Part shown: piece by piece, positions 1 to 9,752 of the stretch
Numbering within the stretch: the stretch's first letter is position 1
Layout of the letters: each line of letters begins with the position of its first letter
Assembly (NCBI GenBank): GCA_963807385.1
Contig: CAWEBQ010000004.1
Span: 1-64,000 of the forward strand
Direction: 5' to 3'
Source of the DNA: JBDTSW01 sp963807385
GTDB taxonomy: Bacteria > Actinomycetota > Thermoleophilia > Solirubrobacterales > 70-9
Length of the DNA: 64,000 nucleotides
Notes under the pieces: model-generated
Told to the model about the DNA's origin: nothing
Seen by the model: only the letters and a program-made list of their open reading frames with translations
Database searches by the model: none
Translations under genes and position numbers: made by a program

Positions 1-1033
1 CTGAGAGCGCGCTCACGCGCGCCGCTGCCAACTCAATGGCGAGTGGAATGCCGTCCAATCGGTGACAGATCTGGGCGACCGCCGGCGCGTTCTGGTTCGT
101 GACCTGAAAACTGGGTAGGACGGCCAGTGCGCGGTCGATAAATAGCCGCACTGCTTCGTATTGGGCGAGACTTGCTGCTTTGGGTGTGTGTTGCGGATTG
201 GGCAGGCCGAGCGATGGCACCCGCCAGGTTGTCTCACCACCGATAGCGAGTGGCTCTCGGCTTGTGGCGAGGATGCGGAGGGAAGGGCAGGAGCGCAGCA
301 AGGTATCGGCGAGTTGAGCGCACGCGTCCACGAGGTGCTCGCAGTTATCAAGCAGGAGCAGGAGGCGCTTTGCCCCGATGCCTTGAACGAGCGTCGCTAC
401 CAGCGATTGGCCTGGCTTCTCGCCCAGGCCCAAGACAGAGGCGACCGCTTCCGATACCGACGATGGATCCGCCAGCGACGCCAGCTCCACGAGCCATACC
501 CCGTCTGGATGGTCCGCCAGCGCTTCGGACGCCGCTTGGAGGGCCAGGCGGGTCTTGCCCGTACCGCCAGGTCCTGTCAGTGTCAGCAGACGGGCGGCAC
601 GAAGCAGTCGCAAGATCTCGGACAGCTCCTGCGTGCGTCCGACGAAGCTGGTGACCTGCGCCGGCAGGTTTTGGTGAACTGCCGCCGGTGACTGTGCATA
701 TGCGGGTGTGGCCAACTCCGCCAACTTCGCGGTGCTGACCGGCTTCCAGCGCGCGGCCGCTGCCAGTGATTCGAGTGCCTTGCCCTCCGCCGTGCCGAGC
801 TCAAGCGCTTCGACCAGTCGCCTCACCGTCTCCCGCTGGGGAGCACGTCGGGCGCCGCGCTCCAGGTCGCTGAGCCCTCTTACGCTTATCCCGGAGCGTT
901 CCGCCAGCTCCTCCTGAGTCAACTTTGCGGCCAGGCGGTGCCGCCGGAGCCAGGTGCCAAATGGGTCCGGCGGCGCGGTGCCACCGGACCCTTCGTCGTT
1001 CTCTGTGTCTACGTCCTGTCCAGGCATATTCAT
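1..1033 (-). CDS. XRE-type HTH plus NB-ARC-like ATPase regulator, partial
   Basis: The frame is open from an ATG at 1033 (a second ATG lies at 1027) to the window edge, so only about 344 N-terminal residues are present. Residues about 25-85 form a Cro/C1-type HTH with the typical motif LTQEELAERSGISVRGLSDL. From about residue 130 there is a signalling ATPase: a FVGR motif, a Walker A GPGGTGKTRLAL, a Walker B-like RLLLLLDNCEHL, an ILATSREPL motif and the GIPLAIELAAARV motif typical of NB-ARC/AfsR-like regulators. The family usually continues into TPR repeats, which would lie outside the window. It is probably a transcriptional regulator; its target is unknown. Unlike its neighbours, this part of the gene shows no frameshift. 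Confidence 0.85.
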   Translation of the reverse strand, partial: MNMPGQDVDTENDEGSGGTAPPDPFGTWLRRHRLAAKLTQEELAERSGISVRGLSDLERGARRAPQRETVRRLVEALELGTAEGKALESLAAAARWKPVSTAKLAELATPAYAQSPAAVHQNLPAQVTSFVGRTQELSEILRLLRAARLLTLTGPGGTGKTRLALQAASEALADHPDGVWLVELASLADPSSVSEAVASVLGLGEKPGQSLVATLVQGIGAKRLLLLLDNCEHLVDACAQLADTLLRSCPSLRILATSREPLAIGGETTWRVPSLGLPNPQHTPKAASLAQYEAVRLFIDRALAVLPSFQVTNQNAPAVAQICHRLDGIPLAIELAAARVSALS

Positions 1034-1399
1034 GAGCGGCGTCAAGCAATGTGTCTCATACTACGGGACCAATGGCGTCCACGGTTCCGGAGACTACTGG
1101 CGCTCGCGCTCCCAGCATACCTGGCAAATCCGCGTGGAGCCGGACGGAGGCGTCGTTGCGTGGGTACTCGTGCCGGTAGTTGTGTAGTTTGCGCGTGGCG
1201 GCCGGTCTCCGCGGGGCGCAGACTGGGGGGCACGGCAGTACTTGGAGCGCTTGTGGACGATCAAAGGTGGGTACGGAGTAGCATGCCCGTTTGAGATCGT
1301 CTCCAGCGTTCGGTCGCCAACCTCTACCAATGGAAGTGACCGTTAGTCTTGTCATCCACATCAGATGGACCGCGCCCGCCACGTGCTCCGTTACACCCA
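1034..1399. other. intergenic stretch, no supported gene
   Basis: This stretch lies between the divergent XRE regulator and the ATP-grasp remnant. Several short frames exist on both strands, but none shows a recognisable motif or a convincing start. It may contain the regulator's promoter and decayed 5' sequence of the downstream remnant. Confidence 0.4.
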
Positions 1400-3454
1400 C
1401 CACTTTTTCCGACGCCGGCTCGGCGACACCATGGACAACGCGTGCTCGACGGCGTCGCGCACGTTTGGCAGGCTCGCAGCGACTATCCCGATGCACGCGC
1501 CACGCGCGAGGACCAGCGCCGGCTGGGACGGGGTGTGGATTACGCTGCACTTGGTCTTGGGGATCCGCTCACGCTCAGCGCCGATGACTACCGGCTGCTC
1601 GTCTCTAGGCAGATGCGCAGCTATCTCCGCATCTGCGACAGAATTGTCCAGGGTTATGGACACTCGCGCGGCCTGTAGACCTTCTTTTACAAGACGCTGC
1701 TCCAATTCGAGCATCCCTTGATTTTGCGCCTCACCAATGAGTATCCGGTTCGCACTCTGGTGGGCGCACAGTTCGCATCGGACGTGATCATCCAGGCTTG
1801 CTCCGGTGCGGAAACACAAGGGGGGGTGGTGTCCCGCCGGCGCTTTCAAACGGCGGAAGTGAACTTCGGAGCAGTAGCCCATATTGCGGAGGGTGCACGC
1901 GCACAAGAGGCGTTCGCAGACACGGTCTTTCCAGTCTCGTCCTGGGAGGCGATGAGCACCATGCTCGCGTCACTCGATGCGTATTACTCCCTGGCTTGTG
2001 CCGTACTGGGTATCCAACCCACCCCGCTCCCCGCACGGCGATTGGTTCTCGTCGAGAACGATGGCTGGTATATCAGGCCGGTGTGCATCGCAGAGGCTTT
2101 TAGTCGGATGGGTGTCGCTATCACGGTCGCGCCGCGGGAGGCGCTTGTCTACGATCCGGAGGCAAACGAACTCCTGGTTCGTACCTCAACCGGCCTCGAG
2201 CCGGTAGACCAACTTTTCCTCGACTTTGGCTATGGCGAGGATATCGAGGAGTCTGAGAGTAGCGCACAGGAAAGTACGTGGGAGAGCGAGGATGCTTCAC
2301 CGCGTTGCCCAGTGGAGAACGCCATGCACGGGTCCGCCGGCGCAATCACGCGTGCCTTGATGCATCGCGCAGTTGTGGCCGAGAGCGCCATTGTGGTGCA
2401 GACCATCTTAGGGGCGAAGACGACGCAAGCGCTCATTGACCAGTTCCTACGCGAGCCGCAGAGTCGCCTAGTCACCGAACTGGACATAGATCCCGCAGAT
2501 CTGCGAGCGATTGAAGGTATGGCGCCGGCTACATTTCAGTGGGAGCCAACATACTTTGCCTCACGTGCGGTGAATGGGTTTGAGGTGCGGGATTACCTGG
2601 CTCGCGCTGGAGTCGTTGCGAAGGCCACTGCAGGGGGGCTGTACGGAGGGCGCGGTGTCTACCTGTTTGATGGGCATGACTCAGCGGTACAGCGCCGCTT
2701 TTGGGCCGATGTCCGGCGTAGGGTGCAACAGACGCTCGCCAGCTTCCAGACGCGTGTGGGATCCGCAGCCATGCGCAGGTTCCTTCTGAGAGCACTGGTA
2801 GGTAGTGCTGTCGAGGCGGACCTCGTAGCGCACCTGGGTATGGCGCGCGAGGATGGTACGCGGAGTAGGAGTACGACTGGCCGCGCTGGGAAGCATCGTC
2901 GCCTGCTTGCGACGCTCTTCGACGTGCTGCGACGTCAATGCTCTTGGGACACAGGCACAGGCGGGGCCACGGACGTTGGCGTCGCCCAGTTGCGCGGCGA
3001 CGCCGATTTCTCGGTCGCCGAACTCAGACCGCCTCGCGGCTATGCAGCGTGCGCTGCATGGGCATGTCTCAGGCGCAGCAGTCCCGCCGCCTGCTGGCGG
3101 TCGAGGACATTGATGGACTGATAGCGGATGCAGCCTGGGCAGTCCGGCGTGTGCTCGATGGCTTGAAGGGAGGGCAGGGTGCTCGGGCGGATGATCTCCG
3201 CCCGCTGGTACGGGCGCATTGCCACGAGTGTCTACCTTCCATTCGTGCTGCAGGAGCGCGTCAAGAGTTCCTGGCATATCCGAGGCAACAGTGTGGAACT
3301 GCGAGTGGCGGGGACCGTCGGGAGCCAGGAAGATGAATACAGCGCACTCGTTACCGCTTCGCGCTTGGGCGCAGGAGACGAGCCCGCAAAGGTGCTGTAT
3401 CCGGTGGCGCTTGTAGGTCCATCGCATGAACGCGTCGCACGTGACACGTTGTGA
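1400..3454 (+). pseudogene. circularly permuted ATP-grasp-like protein remnant
   Basis: One protein can be followed across interruptions. The frame from about 1349 reads into an in-frame TAG at 1676-1678, and the same frame continues after it with similar-looking sequence (TFFYKTLLQFEHP). It then carries RRLVLVENDGWYIRP, a middle part ending in ATAGGLYGGRGVYLFD, which resembles the nucleotide-binding glycine loop of circularly permuted ATP-grasp proteins, and a C-terminal part at about 3190-3450 with LPFVLQERV and SALVTASRLGAGDEPAKVLY. Between about 2790 and 3180 the reading leaves this frame and a stop follows at 3119-3121, so at least one nonsense codon and two frameshifts are present. The family ligates amines or amino acids to carboxylates; the substrate is unknown. 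It is either a decayed gene or a badly sequenced one. Confidence 0.5.
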
Positions 3455-3539
3455 CCCGGCAGCGCCGAAGCCAGAGCATCCCATACTGCTGACGGCACCT
3501 TGGGTCACCGCGTTGCCGGCGTGCGGCCCGGAAAGTCGC

Positions 3540-4661
3540 TCAGGGTGGGAGCAGTGCGCCTGGGTCCAAGTCCTCAATGGCCGCGGCGCATCGCTGGATC
3601 ACCGCGACCGCGAGGGGACCACCCCGCTCGTCAGAGAAGTCGAGGAGCGCTCCTGTCACGACCAAGCGGCGCAACACGTCGATGGCGGCAAGCCGGTAGT
3701 CGTCCCAGCACTCCCCCGGTCCGTAGCCCTGCACGCCGCCGGCCTCAAGTGCAGCGCAGTAGGCCTCGAGCAGCTCCCGTTCGCTCTCCCGGCGCCGTTC
3801 GGGCGTGAGGCCTGATACCAGAAAGTAGCCGAGGTCGCAGGCGCCGCGCTGCGGAGAGCGAGCTGCCAGTCGATCACCGTCACTGGGACATTTTCTGCGG
3901 GATCGAATAGCAGATTGTCTGGGCGGTAGTCACCGTGGAGCAGCGTACGGGGAGGCGAGGCGAGTTGGCGGCTCAGGGCGATGAGGCCGGACGCACAGCG
4001 GGTGCCGAGCTCGCGCACTGGCACCGGGAGGAGGTCGCCGAAGCGCGCCACGAACGGCCCCCACATGCGCCCGTAGAGCCGCTGGATGTAGGCGGCGCCG
4101 TCATCCGCCGCCGGGAGCCAGGTGACACGATCCAGGTCCGGGCTGTTCCACCAGCGCGCGTGCAGCAGCGCCAGGTGGCGCACGGCAAGCGCAGGCCTCG
4201 TGTGGGGCACAGCCAGCCAGGTTGTCGCCCGTCTGAGACGGCGCGACCTCTTCGAGCAGCAGCACGCTGTCTCCCGCGCCCGTGCCCGCCGGGTCCAGCG
4301 CGCCGAAGTACAAAAGGGGTGTCCGTACGCCGGCGTGGGGTGCCAGCTCACGATAGAACCGCAGCTCCCGCTCGTACAGCCCCAAGCGGGTAAGGGTCGC
4401 CCGCACAGCGGAATTGGCAGTGGGGAACTTGGCGACCAGAGAGGCAGGCGCCCCCGCCTCCTGGACATCGTAAGCGAGCCCGACGCGCGCCAGCCGCCCC
4501 GCGAACCCGCGTCCCTCGCCTAAGGGGCGCACCTCGGCGGACGTGACCGACGCCCGGCTGATAGTCCCCGAGCTCCGCAACGCGCGGGTCAACCACTCTG
4601 GTGTGAGTGCTTCGGGACCGGTGGGAACAGCGGGCGGTGGGTTAGCCTGGCGATCCACCAT
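3540..4661 (-). pseudogene. APH/ecdysteroid-kinase-like phosphotransferase, frameshifted
   Basis: The start is ATG at 4661 (MVDRQANPPP). The first frame covers the N-lobe to about 4210 and includes the lysine region PASLVAKFPT and the segment GDSVLLLEEV. A second frame continues with LALLHARWW, the catalytic loop LLHGDYRPDNLLFDP and the metal-binding VIDWQL. A third frame from about 3830 to 3540 gives the C-terminal helices, ending in DLDPGALLPP. The total of about 373 residues suits the phosphotransferase (APH/EcKinase) family, whose members phosphorylate small molecules such as aminoglycosides, choline or acyl compounds. The catalytic Asp and Asn residues are intact, so the two frameshifts could be sequencing indels rather than decay. 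The substrate cannot be predicted. Confidence 0.65.
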
Positions 4662-4733
4662 GGAGCCATAGTATCGCCTTCCTGGCTCGGCGTCACGCTG
4701 GCAATGGCCCGCCGGCCGCGGGCCAACCACTGG

Positions 4734-5617
4734 TCATGCGTCTGCTGACACCTCCACGGCCACCGGCAGGAGATGACTCGTCAGGAAATCCAGGCTCTCT
4801 GCGGTGGCGGCCTCCCACAGGCGCCAGCTATGACCACCCGGCGGCTCGGCATACTCGTACGGGACGTGCGCCGCTAGCAAGTAGTGGTGGAATGCTCGGT
4901 TGACCTCAAGCAGAGAATCGCGTGTGCCGGATCGTTATCTTCCACCGTAGGAGCGCCCGCACCTGGCGGGGCGCGATCCGCACCTGGGAGAACAGGTCCC
5001 ATGGTTCACGGCCGGCCAGGGCAGTCGGGAACAGGCCGTCTACGGACGCGAGCTCGGAGTGCCTTGGGCCGAGCGGGATCTGCCCGAGCATCAGCGCCCC
5101 GGAAAGCGAGACGGCGACCCCGAAGGTGTGGGGATGGCGCAGGGAAAGGTAGAGCGCTCCATCAGCCGCCCATAGAAATGCCCAGCAACCCGCGTCCACG
5201 GGGCTCGGGGAGCGTACGATACGCGCCGTCCAAGTAGGCGACCAGGTCCCGTGCGACCATCGTCTCACAGAGCGACGTGCCGTCAGCGAAGTCCACATAG
5301 CAGCGACGCCCGGCGTCAGCGCACACCAGGATCACCTCGCGGCCTCGCGCGTGCGCCGCGATCCGACCTCCCCTGAGCCACTCGTCTTCGCGCCCCCCCA
5401 TACTATGGAGGAGGTACACCACGGGATAGCGCCTGTGGCGCCGAGCGGGAGCGTCGTAGTCCGCCGGCAGCACGACCGAGTAGCGCGTCTCGCCCAGGGC
5501 AGAGGAGAAACTCAGCCCCGTCCGCACGCGTGCGGCCTCGTCGTCCGTCACTATAGTGGTCAAGGCGCGCAAGTCAGCGGGCATCGTCGCGTGGTTATCT
5601 AGGTGAAATCTTGCCAT
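4734..5617 (-). pseudogene. esterase D/tributyrin-esterase-like alpha/beta hydrolase, frameshifted
   Basis: The protein reads from ATG 5617 (MARFHL; a longer start at 5680 is possible). It shows YPVVYLLHSMGG (oxyanion region) and the nucleophile elbow GLLGISMGG near 5165. A frame change follows to ALYLSLRHPHTFGVAVSLSG, and another near 4940 leads to a C-terminus with EYAEPPGGHSWRLWEAA, where the GGH histidine completes the triad, ending at 4734. About 294 residues and the S/H motifs suit the esterase family (Pfam PF00756) that includes S-formylglutathione hydrolase and antigen 85 relatives. No signal peptide is visible. Two single-base shifts break the gene. They could be sequencing errors, because every catalytic motif survives. 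Confidence 0.65.
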
Positions 5618-6199
5618 GCCGGCCGCGACCCTGAGGCAAGAGAAGGCCACTACACCTTGAAGCGGGGCAGCGCCGGCCACAACCCGACGAGACGGTGACT
5701 AAGTATTGTTTGAAAGTCGCACTGCGGTCTTCTGTAAATAGTCGCCTCACCTTGACCTCTGTCGATCATCCTCCAGAGCTGAAAAGCAGCAAAAGGAGCT
5801 TAGCCGACACGCGGGAGCACACGTCTCCTACGGCACGACCCGAGGCGCCTCAACTGTTCACGTGCTACATCGCCTGCAAGGTCTCGCCCGTACCGCCGCC
5901 TACACCTGTGTGCCGTGCTAGCGCCCTCGGCCGGCCGGGGAGCGGGAACGAGCTCCTCGGCGCTTCCCCGTCAGCGGTGATCACAGCGCACGCATCGGGC
6001 TCAGATATGTGTGGGCGGTGCTGAATTGTCACCAACTCTTGCTATGCACGGTTCGACGGAACGGCGAGGATGTTGACACCAAAGCATAGGTACAGTCGGC
6101 ACGTTGATCCGTAGCGGAAACGCCCATTGTGTTGTCGGCATCTTAGCCCTAGCAAGATCGTGCGCACCGCGCTTCAGTTGACGCTGCCTGATGCGCGAA
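5618..6199. other. non-coding or decayed stretch, no supported gene
   Basis: About 580 bases lie between the esterase remnant and the dehydrogenase remnant. A 109-codon frame on the plus strand (5695-6024) has no motif and unremarkable composition, so I regard it as chance. Base composition is less GC-rich than in the rest of the window. Confidence 0.4.
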
Positions 6200-6880
6200 G
6201 TCACGACGATTGATGGGATCCAAGTTGCGTGCTTTGGCAGCCCGAAGCCTTTGTGGCCGGCTGTGGGTGAGCCGAGGGGCAGGATGTAACCGCCCAGCGC
6301 GGGCATTGGCGTCGGTGGTGGGCAGACCGTCCGCATCAATTGCCCAGCCTTCAGGCACCGGCTGGCCGCGCTCGGCGTGCAGCGCGAATCGCGATCGGGC
6401 GGCGGTGCTGGTGGAGATGTCCAGCACGAGCGGCGGCTCCTCTTCGGTGGGAACAGCGTAGGCAGTGGCAGTGTTGCCCACTCGGCCAACGCGTCCGCCG
6501 GGCGGTGCCATGGCCGCCACGCTGTTGGTGGTGGCGATGCCGATGAGGCCTTCACGGCTGGCCTGGAGCGCGTAGCACGCCGCCGCCCCGTAGTGGTTGC
6601 TGCTGAAGGCCCGCACAGGCACCGATCCCGGCGTCTTTCGCCTTCCGAATAGCGACCTCCATCGCACGGGTGGCAACGAGCGCACCCAAACCGTTCTGAC
6701 CGTCCATCGATCCGGCGCGGCCTTGTCTCGCACGAGGAATGGCTCAGCCTTAGCATTGAAGGATCTTTTCGCTCCTCATGGGAGAAGCCTTGCGTACCGA
6801 TCAGGATGTTGCCAGCGCGAGCTGCATCCGAGTCACGGCCTGTGCCTGCCTTCGCGGCGCTTGGATGTGGAGAGAACACC
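6200..6880 (-). pseudogene. malate/L-lactate dehydrogenase family (Ldh2) remnant
   Basis: Pieces of one Ldh2-family NAD(P)-dependent dehydrogenase occur in successive frames on the minus strand: NAKAEPFLVRD, then MDGQNGLGALVATRAMEVAI, then the characteristic FSSNHYGAAACYALQ with GLIGIATTNS, PPLVLDISTSTAARS and PEGWAIDADGLPTTD, and finally a shifted frame with GGYILPLGSPTAGHKGFGL. After this last motif the similarity stops, so roughly the last third of the protein is missing, and the N-terminal 80 or so residues are not recognisable. With at least three frame changes and a lost C-terminus this is more likely a real pseudogene than a sequencing artefact. Confidence 0.65.
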
Positions 6881-6960
6881 GTGTGCCCTTCTAGCGGCGT
6901 CGACGGCAGTTCACAGCGTTCGGTCAGGAACAATACAGCGGGACACACGAGGAGCCAAGG

Positions 6961-7138
6961 AATGACAGATACAAAGCCGTTGCGGGCCGGGATTGTGGGC
7001 GCTGGCTGGATGGGCAAGACTCACGCGCAGGCGTGGCACGCGAATGGACCGCGGGCGGAGCTGGTGGGGGTGGTGGACGTGTCTGAGGCGCGGGCGCAGG
7101 AGTTGTGCGACGACTTCGGCGTCGTCGTTCCCGTCTAG
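6961..7138 (+). pseudogene. Gfo/Idh/MocA oxidoreductase, N-terminal fragment
   Basis: An ATG at 6961 opens a clear Rossmann fold start, with LRAGIVGAGWMGKTHAQAW and a second strand AELVGVVDVSEARAQEL. The family motif breaks off after about 52 residues at DDFGV, and the frame ends in an unrelated tail VVPV at 7138. Family members are 330-400 residues long, so about 85 percent is missing. The break coincides with sequence that encodes a different protein on the opposite strand, so this gene was cut by a rearrangement or an assembly join near 7115-7120. Confidence 0.75.
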
Positions 7139-7210
7139 ATAGAAGCTTTGAACGGTCTCTGGGTCGGATACCGACCATTCGGGCCAGCTCTCGTGTGGCT
7201 CGTCTGTCAT
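7117..7210 (-). pseudogene. truncated small gene downstream of the NERD helicase
   Basis: An ATG at 7210 lies 4 bases past the stop of the NERD-helicase gene, as expected for an operon partner. It encodes an acidic N-terminus (MTDEPHESWPEWSVSDPE, then a YLDGNDDAEV stretch) for about 31 residues before running into the reverse complement of the oxidoreductase fragment. What follows in frame is basic antisense sequence. The original partner protein is therefore lost at the junction and cannot be identified. Confidence 0.4.
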
Positions 7211-7214
7211 CGCG

Positions 7215-8846
7215 TCATCTCGGTGCCACGATTACACAATGATTCCTCGCCCGCGACACCGCCACATACAACTGCTGGTCGATCGTCTCGTCATCGAGGT
7301 CCTCCAGCTCACACAACACCACCACCGGTGACTCCAGGCCCTTGAACCCCCTGATGGAGGAGAACCGCACGTACGGGCCCACCGCGGCCGGCGGCTCCTT
7401 CACGAACGTGTAGCGCCCTGGCTTCGACTGGGCGACCTCGGAGTTCTCGAAGCCGTGGGATGAAAGCACCACCACGTCCTGCGGCGGGACTTCCTCCTTG
7501 CCGCAGAGGCGCTCGAGGATTGCGGCTACCGTCGTCGGCTGATCGTCGCTGTGGATCAGCTCCGGCGTCACGTCCCTCCGGGCCGGTCGCCTCAGGCACG
7601 ACCTCGCCCTTGTACTTCTTCATCACCTCGCGGTGGATGGCCTGGGTGTTGCGGCAGTTCCATGTCAGGTCGAATGGCTGAAAGTCCTCCGGGACGTCGA
7701 GCCGCTGGTCGTAGACGTTCTGGTTGTCGTCCATGAAGAGCCAGAGCTGACCCTTGTCTGGATCGTGGAGCGTGCAGGCCAGCGCGGTGAGCCAGTCGTT
7801 GTGCAGGTCCTGCGCCTCGTCGACGAAGATCGAGTCGTACATGGGTCCGAGCTCGGTGGCGGCTTTGACGAGGGCGTTTGGCAGATCCTCGGCGAAGTAG
7901 CTTTGGGGGGCCTCGCCCTTTCCGTATTTCGGCAGCTCGACCTCGGCGATGCTCGCCAGCCGGACGCAGAGCCCGTGGAAGGTCGAGAACTCCACCCCCG
8001 AGTTCGCCTCGCGCTCCTTCAAGTGCGTCGCTAAGGCCTTGTTGAAGCACACGAACAGCACCCGCTTGTCCTGAGCGACACGACGCTTGGCCTGCTCGAC
8101 CGCAAGCATCGTCTTGCCGGAGCCGGCGCATCCGGTGACCACCATCCGCTTCGCGCGGCCGAAGCGGCTGAGAAGCGCCGCTTGCTGGTGCGTCAGGTTG
8201 ATCAGCTCGACCTCCTCGTCGAGGAACTCCTCCGCCATCGGCACCTCGATCAGGACGTCGGGGGAGAGCAGCTCGCGGATGAGATCGGTTCCTGTCCTCG
8301 CCGGGCCCGCCTTGCTTGTCGCGCGAGCCCCCGTGGTACGCGAGAACCCGCTCGACCGCCTCCGGTAGCGTCCTTGAGGTCCTTGCGGTCGAGAAGGATC
8401 TCGCGTGGCGCATCCGAAGCGAGCGCGAGCTGGTGGATGGTGACCATCGGAAACGAGATCGCGTGGTCGACAGCGAGGTTCTTCGCGAACGTCGGATCGG
8501 TCTCCTCGAGCTTTCGAACGAGGTCGTACTTGTGATCGAGCGCCTGCCTGAACGGATCCTTGATCGGAGTCCGCTCACCGTCGTGGACGCGCGACCATTT
8601 CCCTCCGATGCACTCGATGCCGTAGCCCTTGACCTCGAGGCAGATGACCGCATGGTCAGGATGGACGAGCACCATGTCGATCTCACCGTCGTCGGATCCC
8701 TCCGCGTGATCTCTGGCGACCCAGCTGACCGAATGGAACGCCTCCCACTCGTCCGGGAGCTCGTCGCGGACGGCGTCGTAGACCTTCACCTCGGACTTGG
8801 TGATCTGCTCGTCCTCGGCCAGGGTGCGGGGATACATGATCGCCAC
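7215..8846 (-). CDS. NERD-domain nuclease fused to a UvrD-like helicase, frameshifted
   Basis: From ATG 8846 the first 165 residues form a NERD domain: EIDMVLVHPDHAVICLEVKG carries the nuclease-like D and ExK residues. After frame changes near 8370 and 8290 the helicase part begins with INLTHQQAALLSRF and a Walker A VTGCAGSGKTMLAVEQ. It continues with VLFVCFNKAL, the Walker B SIFVDEAQDLHNDW, LTWNCRNTQ, and, after another shift near 7570, RGFKGLESPVVVLC and LYVAVSRARNHCVIV (superfamily 1 motifs V and VI). The total of about 544 residues is normal for this architecture. All motifs survive, so the three shifts look like indel errors. NERD-helicases often occur in defence or DNA-repair islands; the role here is inferred only from context. 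Confidence 0.75.
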
Positions 8847-8899
8847 CCAGCGTTCATATCCGATTTCGGGCTCCGGAGCATGCCCGGACCGATTCCAGC

Positions 8900-9739
8900 T
8901 CAGATGTCGAACTCAGCGATGACAGGGCAGTGGTCGCTCAGCTCCCACACGCTCTCATCCTCGGCGCCCGCGGCGTAGCACCCGACAAGGGTGTCGGCGA
9001 GCTCCGGCGTGGCGAAGAGATAGTCGAAGTGGCCGGAGTACTTCTCCTTCGGAGTCCCCTTGTGGCGTGGGTTGCGTTTGGTCTGAACGTGAAAGCAGAT
9101 GGGCTCCTTGCACGGGCAGCCCTCGAGCGGCGGGCGCGTGTCGACGGTGGCCTTGAAGCAGTTGACTAGCCCGAGTGACTCGTACGCCTCAAAGATCGCC
9201 TTGTAGCGTGGCATCTCCTTCGAGTGGGCTTGCTGGGTGTGGGCATTGAAATCTCCGCCGAGTACGACGTGCCTGGGCTTGCGCGGCGGCGGGTCGAAGA
9301 GCGGGATCAGATCCGCGACGATCCGAAACAGCGTGGTCTGCGCGTACACGGGATTCATCAGCGCGTAGACGCTGATCGCGGTGACCGCCCCAAAGCCCGG
9401 TACTTGGAAGTCCGCGATGGCAACCGCGCCGCGATGAGGCGAGGGGGGATTCGGATCGAACTCGTGACGGGAGCTCCATCGTGTCCGAACAAGCCCGACC
9501 GAGGAGAGCTGGTGCCTGCGGGCCGCGATCCCCGAGGCCCAGGGCCGACGGTCGTCGATGCGCCAGGGTGCCTTGGGCAGCACGTTGGGCCAGGAGGGTG
9601 TGGCTGGCGCCGCGGCTTCTTGGACCAGCGCCACATCTACCTCGTGGGCCTCCAGATATGACCACAGGCGTTCACCGTGGTCGGGGAGGCGTCTGGAGTA
9701 CTGCCAGTGGTTGGTGTTCCAGCTTGCGACGCGAAGCAC
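8900..9739 (-). CDS. endonuclease/exonuclease/phosphatase family protein
   Basis: The protein has the EEP-fold catalytic set: VASWNTNHW (Asn), DVALVQEA (Glu), VVLGGDFNAHTQQ (Asp and Asn), HFDYLFATPEL and the terminal ELSDHCPVIAEFDI (Asp-His). The frame is open up to 9796, but that would overlap the preceding gene. The GTG at 9739 starts just before the first strand and gives about 279 residues, the usual length. It is a metal-dependent phosphodiesterase or phosphatase; the substrate could be nucleic acid or a phosphorylated small molecule. There is no signal peptide. It follows the NERD-helicase partner region in the same direction, which fits a nucleic-acid role without proving it. Confidence 0.8.
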   Translation of the reverse strand: MLRVASWNTNHWQYSRRLPDHGERLWSYLEAHEVDVALVQEAAAPATPSWPNVLPKAPWRIDDRRPWASGIAARRHQLSSVGLVRTRWSSRHEFDPNPPSPHRGAVAIADFQVPGFGAVTAISVYALMNPVYAQTTLFRIVADLIPLFDPPPRKPRHVVLGGDFNAHTQQAHSKEMPRYKAIFEAYESLGLVNCFKATVDTRPPLEGCPCKEPICFHVQTKRNPRHKGTPKEKYSGHFDYLFATPELADTLVGCYAAGAEDESVWELSDHCPVIAEFDI

Positions 9740-9752
9740 TGTGGCGGCGACC

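Noticed and set aside
3540..4661. Aminoglycoside phosphotransferase resistance gene
   Set aside because: The family is broad, the HGDYRPDN/VIDWQ pattern fits general small-molecule kinases, and the gene is interrupted.
5618..6199. Possible RNA gene in the low-coding gap
   Set aside because: I found no tRNA-like cloverleaf, strong stem-loop series or promoter-terminator pair.
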